From Treponema vincentii (lineage in GTDB: Bacteria > Spirochaetota > Spirochaetia > Treponematales > Treponemataceae): a stretch of 64,000 bases of DNA. The translations under genes and the position numbers were made by a program. Where the stretch lies: the NCBI RefSeq assembly GCF_018336815.1, contig NZ_CP050497.1, positions 2,604,001-2,668,000 on the forward strand, given 5' to 3'. Below the pieces are notes generated by a model. It did no database searches and was not told the DNA's origin. It saw only the letters and a program-made list of their open reading frames with translations. Below are positions 28,246 through 36,237 of this stretch, piece by piece. Position 1 is the stretch's first letter; each line of letters begins with the position of its first letter.

Positions 28246-29964
28246 TTACCCCACCCGCCAGTTGTCTACTTTGTTTTGGGCTTCGACCATTTCTTTATAA
28301 AAGGTGCATCGTGAAATCAATTCTTCATGTGTGCCGGAATCCAGTATGCGGCCTTTATCCATAACGATTATTTTGTCCGCGTTTTGTACGGTGTTCAGGT
28401 GATGCGCAATCGTGATAACCGTTTTATTTTTTCTTAATTCTTCGATAGCCTCGTTTATGAGTTTTTCGTTTTCGCTGTCAACCGCCGCCATCGCTTCATC
28501 TAAAATAAGAATTGGAGCATTTTTAAGAATCATCCGAGCAATGGATATTCTTTGCTTTTCTCCTCCCGAAAGTTTTACCCCCATCTCTCCGACCCTTGTG
28601 TTGTAGCCATGAGGCAGGGCGGAAATAAAATCATGACATCGTGCTTTTTGAGCGGCTTCTATCACTTCCGATTCGGAAGCACCTGCCTTACCGATCGCGA
28701 TATTTTCAAAGATGCTCATATTAAAAAGAATTACTTCCTGCTGAACACTTCCGATAAGAGCGGAAATGCTGTCCGTATCATAGTGTGAAATATCTTTGCC
28801 CGAAATTGTGAGCACACCTGAATCAACATCCCAAAAACCCATGATAAGATTCGCAAGCGTGCTTTTACCGCAGCCGCTCGGCCCGACAAGCGCATTTAAA
28901 GTGTTTTCTTTACACTGTACCGTAATATCTTTTAACGCAAAGCCGTCTTTTTCATACTTAAAATGTACGTTCTTGCATTCTATATCTCCTGTTTTTAGCT
29001 TTTCGTTGATCTTTTTTTTTGCAAGAGGAGCACAGAGAATCACCGCTATGCTTTTGAGCTTTTCAGTAAACACGATGGAAAAATGATGGAGCGTTGCGGT
29101 TTTACTTATTGCCGACACAAATACCGAAGATAAGATAACGGACAATATAAACTGAGCGGTAGAAATATTGTTATGTAAGAGCAGTATACTTCCTAACATC
29201 ATAACCGATACCGCTCCGGCTTCCATAAAAATATCGATAAGCACCATCGGGCACGTAACGGCCCCCATACTCTTTTTTACATCTTGCACATAAGAGCGTG
29301 CAGAATCCAAAGTTCTGCTGCTAAAACACTCTTCTTTTGCAAAGGCCTTTATGACGGCAATATTTTTTACATATTCCATCATGTCTTCCCTCATCTGCAT
29401 TTCTCGTTCAAAATATATTTGAAATCTTTTTTGCATGGTCTTTGCAGATAATTGTTGTACAAGGAACATGAGCGGTACCCCTGTAATCATTATTAATGCG
29501 AGCCGGTAATCTATAAAAAGCATTGCAATAAAAACCAGAACAGGAAGAAGAGTTGCCGCCATAATTTCCGGAAGACCGTGCGCCAGATATATTTCAATTT
29601 GCTCTACATCGTGTTCAACAATGCTTGTAAGCTCGCCGGTAGTATGCTTTTTAAAAAAGCCTAAATTCAATTTTTTAAGGTGTTCAATTATGGCAAGGCG
29701 TAATTCCGTCAATGTACTAAAAGCCCTGTCATGAGCTGTCTTTACGGCAAGATAATTACAACACGCCTTGAGCATAAACGAAATGAAAATACCTCCGGCA
29801 ATCATTTTAAAATATTCCCTTTCCGCTTTTCCCGAAAATAGGCTGCTTATTACCAGTACCAATAAAACCTGCGGTAGTAAGTCAAACACTATTTTAAGTG
29901 CAAGCAGCACATTGGACAAAAAGGTTTTACCCGTTACCTGTTTTTTCAATTCCTTTTCAGTCAT
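28246..29964 (-). CDS. ABC half-transporter, first of the operon
   Basis: A 572-residue TMD-NBD protein beginning MTEKELKKQVTGKTFLSNVL, with six helices to about residue 300 and Walker A GPSGCGKST near 358, LSGGEKQRISIARMILKNAP, LILDEAMAAVDSENE and ITIAHHLNTV. AAGGAG lies upstream of the ATG. It heads five same-strand genes ending at 21351, and the 24-bp palindrome at 30024-30047 and a TetR gene lie directly upstream. A homopolymer of nine T (29012-29020, minus-strand A) is in frame in this gene, showing that long runs here are not always wrong. Confidence 0.87.
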   Translation of the reverse strand: MTEKELKKQVTGKTFLSNVLLALKIVFDLLPQVLLVLVISSLFSGKAEREYFKMIAGGIFISFMLKACCNYLAVKTAHDRAFSTLTELRLAIIEHLKKLNLGFFKKHTTGELTSIVEHDVEQIEIYLAHGLPEIMAATLLPVLVFIAMLFIDYRLALIMITGVPLMFLVQQLSAKTMQKRFQIYFEREMQMREDMMEYVKNIAVIKAFAKEECFSSRTLDSARSYVQDVKKSMGAVTCPMVLIDIFMEAGAVSVMMLGSILLLHNNISTAQFILSVILSSVFVSAISKTATLHHFSIVFTEKLKSIAVILCAPLAKKKINEKLKTGDIECKNVHFKYEKDGFALKDITVQCKENTLNALVGPSGCGKSTLANLIMGFWDVDSGVLTISGKDISHYDTDSISALIGSVQQEVILFNMSIFENIAIGKAGASESEVIEAAQKARCHDFISALPHGYNTRVGEMGVKLSGGEKQRISIARMILKNAPILILDEAMAAVDSENEKLINEAIEELRKNKTVITIAHHLNTVQNADKIIVMDKGRILDSGTHEELISRCTFYKEMVEAQNKVDNWRVG

Positions 29965-30023
29965 ATCTACTCCTTTCTACATCTATAATGCACATGTATA
30001 TTCGTTTATCTTTAAAACCAAAT

Positions 30024-30047
30024 AATATTGAATATTTATTCAATATT
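30024..30047. promoter_or_regulatory. Perfect palindrome, likely TetR operator of the ABC operon
   Basis: AATATTGAATA (30024-30034) and TATTCAATATT (30037-30047) are exact complements around TT. The site lies 60 bases before the first exporter gene and downstream of the same-strand tetR. Size and symmetry fit a TetR dimer operator. Confidence 0.6.
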
Positions 30048-30060
30048 GATAGATAAAATG

Positions 30061-30080
30061 AGGAGCGGTTGAACGCTCCT
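30061..30080 (-). terminator. Stem-loop after the tetR gene
   Basis: AGGAGCG and CGCTCCT form a 7-bp GC-rich stem around GTTGAA. Read leftward it follows tetR by 20 bases and is itself followed by CATTTTATC, a weak U-tract. It would partly separate tetR from the exporter operon. Confidence 0.45.
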
Positions 30081-30100
30081 AAAATAAATCTTCTTCTATA

Positions 30101-30671
30101 CTAAAGTGATTCCACGCCGTTGAAATAACACTTATTAAGAACAAAGAGCATATCTTCTGCCCATTTTTCATTTTTATAGTGCCGTGCAATTTCCATAAGC
30201 CCCTCAACATAATTATTTGCCAAAATATGAGCAAGCATTGGATCGTGCTTGGTTTTTGAATATCTCTTTAACCCATCTTTTATATGCTGTTCCAATCGTT
30301 TAACCCACATATCTTTTGCATTCTCATGTTTCGTTCCCGAGCTTTTGTCTATCAAAATGATGAGTTTTATTCTACTCTTTAATAGTTTGGGAAGTTGAGA
30401 TGCTCCGCCCCGATTAAATCTTTCATAGGGACTTCCGGCCTCCATCTTTTCTTCATCTTCCATCATCTTAATGATGTTATCCAATACACCTGCGACTACT
30501 TCATCAAATAATCCTTCTTTGTTTTTTGAAGTAGGTATAAATAAGCGCAACGGGAATATCAGCCTGTTCTGCAATATCCGTCAGCTTGGCGCTTCTATAA
30601 TCTTGTTCATAAAATATTTTTTCCGCAGCCGTCAGAATCCTATTCTTAACTTCTTCTTTTAGCACCTGCAC
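30101..30671 (-). pseudogene. TetR-family repressor of the ABC operon, frameshifted
   Basis: A GTG start at 30671 (AAGGAG about 12 bases upstream) gives VQVLKEEVKNRILTAAEKIF and SAKLTDIAEQADIPVALIYT, a clear TetR helix-turn-helix. The frame breaks in six A (T at 30522-30527). With one A removed it continues YFKNKEGLFDEVVAGVLDNI and a 140-residue ligand domain to 30101. As read only a headless fragment is open. It lies directly upstream of the four half-transporters and the palindrome at 30024, so it should control them. The same kind of +1 lesion occurs in the first tetR (2014). Confidence 0.75.
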
Positions 30672-30802
30672 GGTAGAAATGTTCTCCTTTCTATTCCGTT
30701 AATACTGAATTATAATTTAATATTAAAAAGAAGTCCGATATTTGTCAAGTGAGGCTGACACTTTTGAAAATATATGGATAGATACTTATTTCAAAAGTGA
30801 TT

Positions 30803-30820
30803 ATACACCCGATAGGGTAT
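30803..30820 (+). promoter_or_regulatory. hip operator 1
   Basis: ATACACCCGATAGGGTAT is the reverse complement of the 30846-30863 site at 16 of 18 positions; each is itself a near-palindrome of ATACCC/GGGTAT half-sites. The pair lies upstream of and within the hipB promoter, as expected for autoregulation by HipB dimers. Confidence 0.65.
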
Positions 30821-30837
30821 GTTTTCGTACTCTTCTT

Positions 30838-30866
30838 TTGACATTATACCCTAGAGGGTGTATATT
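30838..30866 (+). promoter_or_regulatory. hipBST promoter with embedded operator 2
   Basis: A perfect TTGACA (30838-30843), 17-base spacer and TATATT (30861-30866). Operator 2, ATACCCTAGAGGGTGTAT (30846-30863), fills the spacer, so a bound repressor would exclude RNA polymerase. Confidence 0.7.
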
Positions 30867-30901
30867 ATATGTACAAAAACCTCACAGGAGACCATGTTTA
30901 T

Positions 30902-31117
30902 ATGAATAGAATAGCGGAATTCATTAAAGCAAGTAGAAAATCCGCCGGTTTGACACAGGAAGATTTTGCGATTCGATCAGGTCTTGGACTTCGTTTCGTC
31001 CGTGAATTGGAGCAAGGAAAAGAAACCGTACGCATGGATAAAGTGAATGTTGCATTGGCGATGTTCGGCATGGAAGCAGTTCCGGGTAAAAAAGGTGTAA
31101 CTTCGGCAACCAAATAA
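30902..31117 (+). CDS. hipB: HipB-like antitoxin/repressor
   Basis: A 71-residue XRE-type helix-turn-helix protein: MNRIAEFIKASRKSAGLTQE, DFAIRSGLGLRFVRELEQGK and VRMDKVNVALAMFGMEAVPG, the typical HipB layout. I start at the ATG at 30902, 12 bases after AGGAG; an in-frame ATG at 30869 would put the ribosome site inside the gene. HipB-type proteins repress their operon and neutralise the HipA/HipT kinase. Its operators are at 30803 and 30846. A 145-base gap with hairpins separates it from hipS, which is unusual because hip genes normally overlap. Confidence 0.85.
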   Translation: MNRIAEFIKASRKSAGLTQEDFAIRSGLGLRFVRELEQGKETVRMDKVNVALAMFGMEAVPGKKGVTSATK

Positions 31118-31262
31118 GGTTGCCTCGTTAACCGATGAGTTTGCGTACCGCAAACATCACAGATTGTATGTACGCTATCGCGTACCAATTCAGCATCCTC
31201 CAAAATTGATATTTTGTTCGGCTGCTGAATTTTACGGAAGGTCTAACTTCGGCAGCATATAA
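31118..31262. repeat. Hairpin-rich insertion between hipB and hipS
   Basis: The gap holds stems at 31134-31157 (GATGAGTTTGCG/GCAAACATC), 31170-31185 (GTACGC-TATC-GCGTAC) and AATTCAGCA/TGCTGAATT (31187-31231). The first matches, on the minus strand, the GATGTTT...AAACTC hairpins of the arrays at 17 and 49 kb. GGT.TAACTTCGGCA occurs at both edges (about 31094 and 31242), so the piece may have inserted with a short duplication. Confidence 0.5.
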
Positions 31263-31596
31263 ATGAAAAATATATTCAGAACTGCATATGTGTATGTATA
31301 TAATAACTTCGCCGGAAAGTTGTGCGAAACCGATGAGGGATATTCTTTTTCTTATGATGAAACCTATATGGCGCAAGGAGATAATTATCCAGTTTCATTG
31401 ACGCTCCCGATTCGAAAAGACCCCTATACATCAAAAACGTTGTTTTCCTTTTTTTGATGGACTGATTCCTGAAGGATGGCTTCTTGAGGTTGTAAGCCGT
31501 AATTGGAAGATAGACCCTAAAGACAGATTTGCCTTGCTGTTAGTTGCTTGTAAGGATCCTATCGGAAATGTCAGCATAAGTGAGGAAAAGATATGA
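31263..31596 (+). pseudogene. hipS: HipS-like small subunit (HipA N-subdomain 1), frameshifted
   Basis: The frame starts at the ATG at 31263 (MKNIFRTAYVYVYNNFAGKL, then YDETYMAQGDNYPVSLTLPI) and breaks in seven T at 31449-31455. Dropping one T gives FFDGLIPEGWLLEVVSRNWK and ends SISEEKI with a TGA at 31594 that overlaps the hipT ATG. The restored length is 110 residues. This is the Couple_hipA domain encoded separately, as in three-gene hipBST modules, where HipS rather than HipB can act as the antitoxin. If the frameshift is real the kinase may lack its inhibitor, so a sequencing error or slippage is more likely for a living host. Confidence 0.78.
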
Positions 31597-32543
31597 ACTG
31601 TCTGTGTTGTGGAAAGCTGATAAAAGACAATAATGAAAGTAGCGGCTGGCATAAGACATGTATAAAAAAATTTTTCACAACAGCTGTTATTCCGGAAATT
31701 GAAATAACAGACTCAGTGTTGGAAGAACTAGCAAAAGAAAGCACCAATAAAGGGTATACTATTCCGGGTGTTCAGAAAAAACTTTCATTACATCTTTCAA
31801 ATGACGTGTATCCCAGATTGACTGTTGTGAATTACCCTACAGGATATATTTTGAAACCTCAAGTAAAAGAATTTCGTGCGTTGCCGGAATCTGAGCATCT
31901 TGCTATGTCTATGGCAGATAAAGCTAAGATTGTAACCGTTCCTCACGCTCTTGTAAAAAGTAAAGACTCTTATGCGTATATTACAAAAAGAATTGATCGT
32001 GTTTTTTCAAGAAATGCCAATGTAAAGCTCATCGCTATGGAAGATTTTTGTCAGCTTGATTTAAGATTGACTCAAGATAAATATAAAGGCTCTTATGAAC
32101 GATGCGGGAATATTATTAAAAAATACTCTTATCGTCCCGGTCTTGATATAACCGAACTATTTTATCGACTCGTGTTTTCGTTTATTATCGGAAATTCCGA
32201 TATGCATTTGAAAAATTTTTCCTTGATTGAAACGCAATCGGGTTCGGGAGTATATCATCTTTCCCCTGCATATGATTTGCTTCCGGTCAATATCATTATG
32301 CCGGAAGACAAAGAAGAATTTGCTCTGCCGATAAATGGAAAGAAAAACAATATTCATCGTAAAGATTTTCTTATCTTTGCAACCGGTTACGGCATAGCGA
32401 AACTTGCAGCAGAGAAAATGATAGGACAATTGATATCTATGACACCTGTTTTTATTGAAATGTGCCGTAATTCTTTAATACCTGATGATATGAAAAAGGC
32501 CTTTATAGCATTAGTTAATAAAAGAGTATCCGCTCTAAAGTAG
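31593..32543 (+). CDS. hipT: HipT-like toxin kinase
   Basis: A 316-residue HipA-type Ser/Thr kinase lacking the N-subdomain supplied by hipS. It starts MNCLCCGKLI...WHKTCIKKFF, a four-Cys/His knuckle common in split HipA proteins. Then come the Gly-rich loop TIPGVQKKLSL, the nucleotide-binding AYITKRIDR, the catalytic loop IIGNSDMHLKNFSL and the metal-binding YDLLPV. HipA phosphorylates glutamyl-tRNA synthetase; HipT targets tryptophanyl-tRNA synthetase in E. coli; the target here is unknown. GAGGAAAAG lies upstream of the start, and the ATGA overlap couples it to hipS. All catalytic residues look intact. Confidence 0.87.
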   Translation: MNCLCCGKLIKDNNESSGWHKTCIKKFFTTAVIPEIEITDSVLEELAKESTNKGYTIPGVQKKLSLHLSNDVYPRLTVVNYPTGYILKPQVKEFRALPESEHLAMSMADKAKIVTVPHALVKSKDSYAYITKRIDRVFSRNANVKLIAMEDFCQLDLRLTQDKYKGSYERCGNIIKKYSYRPGLDITELFYRLVFSFIIGNSDMHLKNFSLIETQSGSGVYHLSPAYDLLPVNIIMPEDKEEFALPINGKKNNIHRKDFLIFATGYGIAKLAAEKMIGQLISMTPVFIEMCRNSLIPDDMKKAFIALVNKRVSALK

Positions 32544-32733
32544 TATGAAGATAGACAGCGCGGCGGGATAAGCGATTCTTCGTAACGGCATATCCATCGT
32601 TCAGACTGTGCAGAACCGTCTGTTATGCCGTCGATGGTGTTGCCGGTTTCTATGGGCCTATCATTTATTAAAAGATACAATGCTGTGTTGTATGCATGAT
32701 TTACAAATCGCTTTCAAAAATCTTCTTGTTCAT
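32544..32733 (-). pseudogene. Gene remnant with a strong ribosome-binding site
   Basis: Read leftward, GTGGAGGAAAA precedes the ATG at 32733 and MNKKIFESDL, which stops at once; in another frame the sequence goes on FVNHAYNTALYLLINDRPIE and GNTIDGITDGSAQSERWICR. Protein-like text with a good start site suggests a frameshifted short gene or the truncated 5' end of a longer one. I do not recognise it. Confidence 0.35.
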
Positions 32734-32798
32734 TTTTCCTCCACACGAATCACCTTTGCACTGTAATGTGAAAAAGTTGCATAGAAGTATCGTGTAAC

Positions 32799-33749
32799 CT
32801 AGTATTCGTCTGCGGTGAGCAGCGTCAGTTCATCGCGCATGGAACGCCAGCTTTCGTAGCGGTCGGGATGGATATGCCCTGCGTCAAGTTCTTCCAAGAT
32901 GCGGCAGCCGCGCTCGTGAATGTGTGAACAGGAAAGCCCGAAGGCGCACTGTATTGCGGCTGCCTCCATTTCGGGAAAGTAGAAGATGACTTCTTCCGGT
33001 TTAATGCCCCACAGCGCAAAGTGCCTGATACCGGGGGTGTCGATGATATTGAACGGCAGCCGGGTTCCGTCGTCAGCGGTAAAGGTCATCGGTAAAAAAA
33101 CGCCCTGCGTTGTCGTATGGATACCGCGGTCGTACTTAAACGAAATGTCGGCGGTTTTAAGCGCAAGGCTGGGGTCAAGGCTATTCAGTAAGCTCGACTT
33201 TCCGACTCCCGACTGTCCGGTAACGGCACAGGTTTTACCCGAAAGGAGGCGTGCGAACGGTTCAAGTCCTTCCCCCGTCTTTGCGGAGACCTCGCATACC
33301 TGTATGCCGATGCGCTGCCAATCCCGTATCCGTTCCCGCACCGCTTCCGGAATACCCAAATCGATTTTGTTCACAATGATAAGTGCAGAGATTCCTTCCG
33401 CGGCGGCTTGAACCAATGTGCGGTCGGTAAAGCGCGGACGAAAGGGGGGATTGGCAGGGGTGGTAACGCAGAGCAGCAAATCGATGTTTGCCGCTAAGAG
33501 CTGCGGACTGCGCGTTTTCTGATTCCAGCGGATAAAACCGTTGCGCCGCGGTACAAGCGCCGTAATTTGTCCTTGGTCGGGGTTGAGGGCGTCATATTCA
33601 ATATCGACCGTATCGCCGGGCGCTAAGGGGTTGTAATACCCGCGGCTTTCTTTCAGTTTTTTTCCCTTAATGGAACAACGCACTACGTTACCTTCGGGTG
33701 TGCGTACGGTAAAAAAATTATTTGCGCCGCTTAATACCAGCCCCTGCAT
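32799..33749 (-). CDS. rsgA: Ribosome small-subunit maturation GTPase RsgA
   Basis: A 316-residue circularly permuted GTPase. The N-terminal OB domain (MQGLVLSGANNFFTVRTPEG) is followed by NKIDLG (G4), SAKTGEG, then the P-loop GQSGVGKSSLLN, switch TTTQGVFLP, DTPGIRHFAL and the C-terminal zinc cluster CAFGLSCSHIHERGC. RsgA checks the decoding centre during 30S maturation. Its ATG overlaps the murI stop by one base (TAATG), so the two are co-translated. Length is normal. Confidence 0.95.
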   Translation of the reverse strand: MQGLVLSGANNFFTVRTPEGNVVRCSIKGKKLKESRGYYNPLAPGDTVDIEYDALNPDQGQITALVPRRNGFIRWNQKTRSPQLLAANIDLLLCVTTPANPPFRPRFTDRTLVQAAAEGISALIIVNKIDLGIPEAVRERIRDWQRIGIQVCEVSAKTGEGLEPFARLLSGKTCAVTGQSGVGKSSLLNSLDPSLALKTADISFKYDRGIHTTTQGVFLPMTFTADDGTRLPFNIIDTPGIRHFALWGIKPEEVIFYFPEMEAAAIQCAFGLSCSHIHERGCRILEELDAGHIHPDRYESWRSMRDELTLLTADEY

Positions 33750-34537
33750 TACAGCGATCCCTGCCAGTCGAGGTCAAACAGTTCACAGTAACCGCGGTAG
33801 AGCCGGTCGATGCGCTCGGTGATTTCGCCGGTAACATAGCAGCAGTTGCGGGATGCTTCCCCACCGGACGGCGGAGGCAGCACATCCAATGCATGGGAAA
33901 CGACGCCGGGCAAGGAATCGACAACCTTTATTTCCGGAGCGGCGCATTCGGCAAAGGTGTCTGCAAGATGCAAAAAGTGAGTGCACGCCAGTACAATCGT
34001 GTCGACACCGGCGTCTTTAAATTGCCGGATTGCAGGCGCTACCGCTTTTTGTTTTTCTTCATCGGGAGCGGTAATCAGTCCGTTTTCAATTTTTGCAACC
34101 AGTTCCGCATCCGCTCGTCTTTCGATAGTACAATCGGCGGCAAATGATTCAATCAACTTATCAAGATACGGGTCGTTGATTGTCCGCGCCGTGGCGATAA
34201 TCCCGATACGCTTATTAACGCTTACTTCCGCCGCGACCTTTACCGCCGGTACGGTACCGACAAAGGGAATGGAAAAATGTTTGCGCAGTGCATCGAGGGC
34301 GGCGGTTGACATCGTATTGCATACCACGATAACCATTGCGGGATCCAAGCGGTTTATTATTTTTTCCGTAACACCGAGGGCATACTTAATCACTTCCTCA
34401 CGCGTTTTTTCCCCATAGGGAAAATGTTCCAAATCCGCCACATACGCAGCCGATGCTTGCGGCGCTTTTTTATGAAAATACCGGAAGTACGGCAAGCCTC
34501 CTATTCCCGAATCTAAAAAAACATACTTTTTGTGCAT
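33749..34537 (-). CDS. murI: Glutamate racemase
   Basis: A 262-residue enzyme making D-glutamate for peptidoglycan. FLDSGIGGLPYFRYF carries the first catalytic region, ADLEHFPYG the substrate loop, VVCNTMSTAALDALR the first catalytic Cys and LACTHFLHLADTF the second. The start at 34537 begins MHKKYVFLDSGIGG as expected. It overlaps rsgA by one base. Confidence 0.94.
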   Translation of the reverse strand: MHKKYVFLDSGIGGLPYFRYFHKKAPQASAAYVADLEHFPYGEKTREEVIKYALGVTEKIINRLDPAMVIVVCNTMSTAALDALRKHFSIPFVGTVPAVKVAAEVSVNKRIGIIATARTINDPYLDKLIESFAADCTIERRADAELVAKIENGLITAPDEEKQKAVAPAIRQFKDAGVDTIVLACTHFLHLADTFAECAAPEIKVVDSLPGVVSHALDVLPPPSGGEASRNCCYVTGEITERIDRLYRGYCELFDLDWQGSL

Positions 34538-34668
34538 TTAATATAATACCTCATAAAATAAATTCATAATGCGAAATTCATAGTTTTACAATTAAGGATT
34601 ATAAATTATGCATTATTCTTGAGCAAGGTGCATAGAATACAACGGATGCTCCTGTTATAATAAACGCC

Positions 34669-35065
34669 GTGAAAAATTTTGTTCGGCTCTTTTCGTATTT
34701 AAAAGGATTCCGTCTCTTATATCTGCTTGCGCTTATGTTTGCACTGCTTGCTCAGATTGCTGCAGCTCTACAGCCGAGCTTGATTAAAATCGCTAATTAA
34801 TGATGCGCCTAGCTTGATCTTTGACGATTCACTTTCTGCAGTTGATATGGAAACCGATGCGGCAATCAGAGCCGCGCTCAAAAATGAAAATAAACATAAA
34901 ACGGTGATCATCATTTCTCACCACATCGCTACGGTCAAAGATGCCGATATCATCATCGTATTGGAAGACGGAAAAATTACCCAGCAGGGCACACACCGCG
35001 AGTTGCCGGAACGAGGCGGTTTATACAAGCGAATTTATGATATTCAAAACGGTCAAAACTATTGA
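34669..35065 (+). pseudogene. ABC exporter remnant with a large internal deletion
   Basis: A GTG at 34669 opens KNFVRLFSYLKGFRLLYLLA and PSLIKIAN, the first membrane helix of an ABC exporter, then stops at 34797-34799. The next frame supplies only the end of a nucleotide-binding domain: LIFDDSLSAVDMETDAAIRA, TVIIISHHIATVKDADIIIV and QQGTHRELPERGGLYKRIYD, stopping at 35065. Walker A, the signature and most of the membrane domain are gone. AGCTTGAT is present on both sides of the junction (about 34780 and 34811), pointing to deletion between short direct repeats. The 3' end overlaps convergent epmA by seven bases. Confidence 0.8.
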
Positions 35066-36165
35066 GCAGTATCCAGCGTATGATATAAAAAACCGGCAGC
35101 TTCACATCGTGTTGAGTAATTAAGAGTGCGATCCCCCCACATCCCGCTGTATAAAAACGGTTCGAGTGTTTTTTTTCCGCCGAGCAGCATGATGAGGCGG
35201 TCAAAGCCCATCGCGACGCCCGAACAAGGGGGCATGCGGGCGCACATCCCGCCGAAGTTATCCGGTACGGGATGCGGTACCCGCGCGGTTGCATTTTTGA
35301 TTGCAGCCTCATCTGCAAATGAACGGTTGATCTCTCCCGCATCCCGCGCTTCGGTATAGCAGTTTGCAAGCTCCACTCCGCGTACATACACTTCCCACCG
35401 CTCTTTTGTCTTCCATATAAAACGGCGCCCGTCAGCGGCGGTACGCTGTTCCGTCCGTTCCTGTGCAAGGCAAGGTACCCGCGCGGGGTAGTCCAGCAGC
35501 GCAACCGGCACATCGGACGGAAGCTGCGGCTCGATGCAGTGCACCAAGAGCAGTTCGTATAAATCATCCCACGCCCAATCTTCATACTGCGCCCTGCCGC
35601 CGAGACCGAGCCGTTCCGCATGGAAAGCAAGCTCCGGCGTTTCCGCTTCTGCGAGGGAAAAACCGGCGAATCGTTTAAAGGCTTCGTCCATGGTCAGCTG
35701 CAAAAACGGTTTGGAAAGCACCGCACCCAATTCGGGATCAGCAAGCGGCATCCCCGCAACTGCCTGCGCCATAGTCTGTAGAAAAGCTTCAGTAATCTTG
35801 ATGGAATCGCGGCAATCCGCTTGCATGGTGTAATATTCCAGCATGGTAAATTCTGGATTATGAATATGCCCGACGGATTCGCAGTTGCGGTAACATTTGG
35901 AAAGCTGAAACACCGAGCGGCCGTGCGCGGCGATAACCGGCTTGATGAATACTTCCGGGGAGGGAACAAGAAAGAGCGGGACTGCCGCATCCTCGCCGGT
36001 TTTAAAGGGTTTGAGGTACTCCGTGCGGAACACTTCAAGGCAGCTTTCGGGGATGAGCGCCGACGAGAGCGCCGGAGTGTCCAACTCCAGATATCCATGT
36101 GTAATAAAAAAATTCCGCGCCGCCTGTAAACAAGCCGCACGGAATTCGATAGCTTCTATGTCCAT
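35059..36165 (-). CDS. epmA: EF-P--(R)-beta-lysine ligase-like (LysRS paralogue)
   Basis: A 368-residue class II aminoacyl-tRNA synthetase catalytic core without an anticodon domain, as in EpmA (PoxA/GenX), which attaches beta-lysine or lysine to elongation factor P. Motif 2 is in FQLSKCYRNCESVGHIHNPE FTML and motif 3 in SGVAMGFDRLIMLLGG; GVELANCYTEARD matches the LysRS-like active site. The last 25 or so residues (SGMWGDRTLNYSTRCEAAGF...) are longer than usual. No epmB or efp gene is in the window. It runs leftward into the ABC remnant, with aspS upstream. Confidence 0.85.
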   Translation of the reverse strand: MDIEAIEFRAACLQAARNFFITHGYLELDTPALSSALIPESCLEVFRTEYLKPFKTGEDAAVPLFLVPSPEVFIKPVIAAHGRSVFQLSKCYRNCESVGHIHNPEFTMLEYYTMQADCRDSIKITEAFLQTMAQAVAGMPLADPELGAVLSKPFLQLTMDEAFKRFAGFSLAEAETPELAFHAERLGLGGRAQYEDWAWDDLYELLLVHCIEPQLPSDVPVALLDYPARVPCLAQERTEQRTAADGRRFIWKTKERWEVYVRGVELANCYTEARDAGEINRSFADEAAIKNATARVPHPVPDNFGGMCARMPPCSGVAMGFDRLIMLLGGKKTLEPFLYSGMWGDRTLNYSTRCEAAGFLYHTLDTAQ

Positions 36166-36237
36166 AATTTTTTCAAGGCAAACGCATCATCTTGCGGAAT
36201 ATTCCCGCAGAATAATTGATGCCTTGCTTCATCCATG
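36166..36237. repeat. Short dispersed-repeat piece between epmA and aspS
   Basis: GCAAACGCATCAT and CCCGCAGAATAATTGATGCC in this gap match the left end of the array at 49566-49613 (GCAAACGCATCAT and CCCGCAGAATAATTGAGGCC). It is a solo or truncated copy without the GGA-loop hairpins. Confidence 0.6.
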
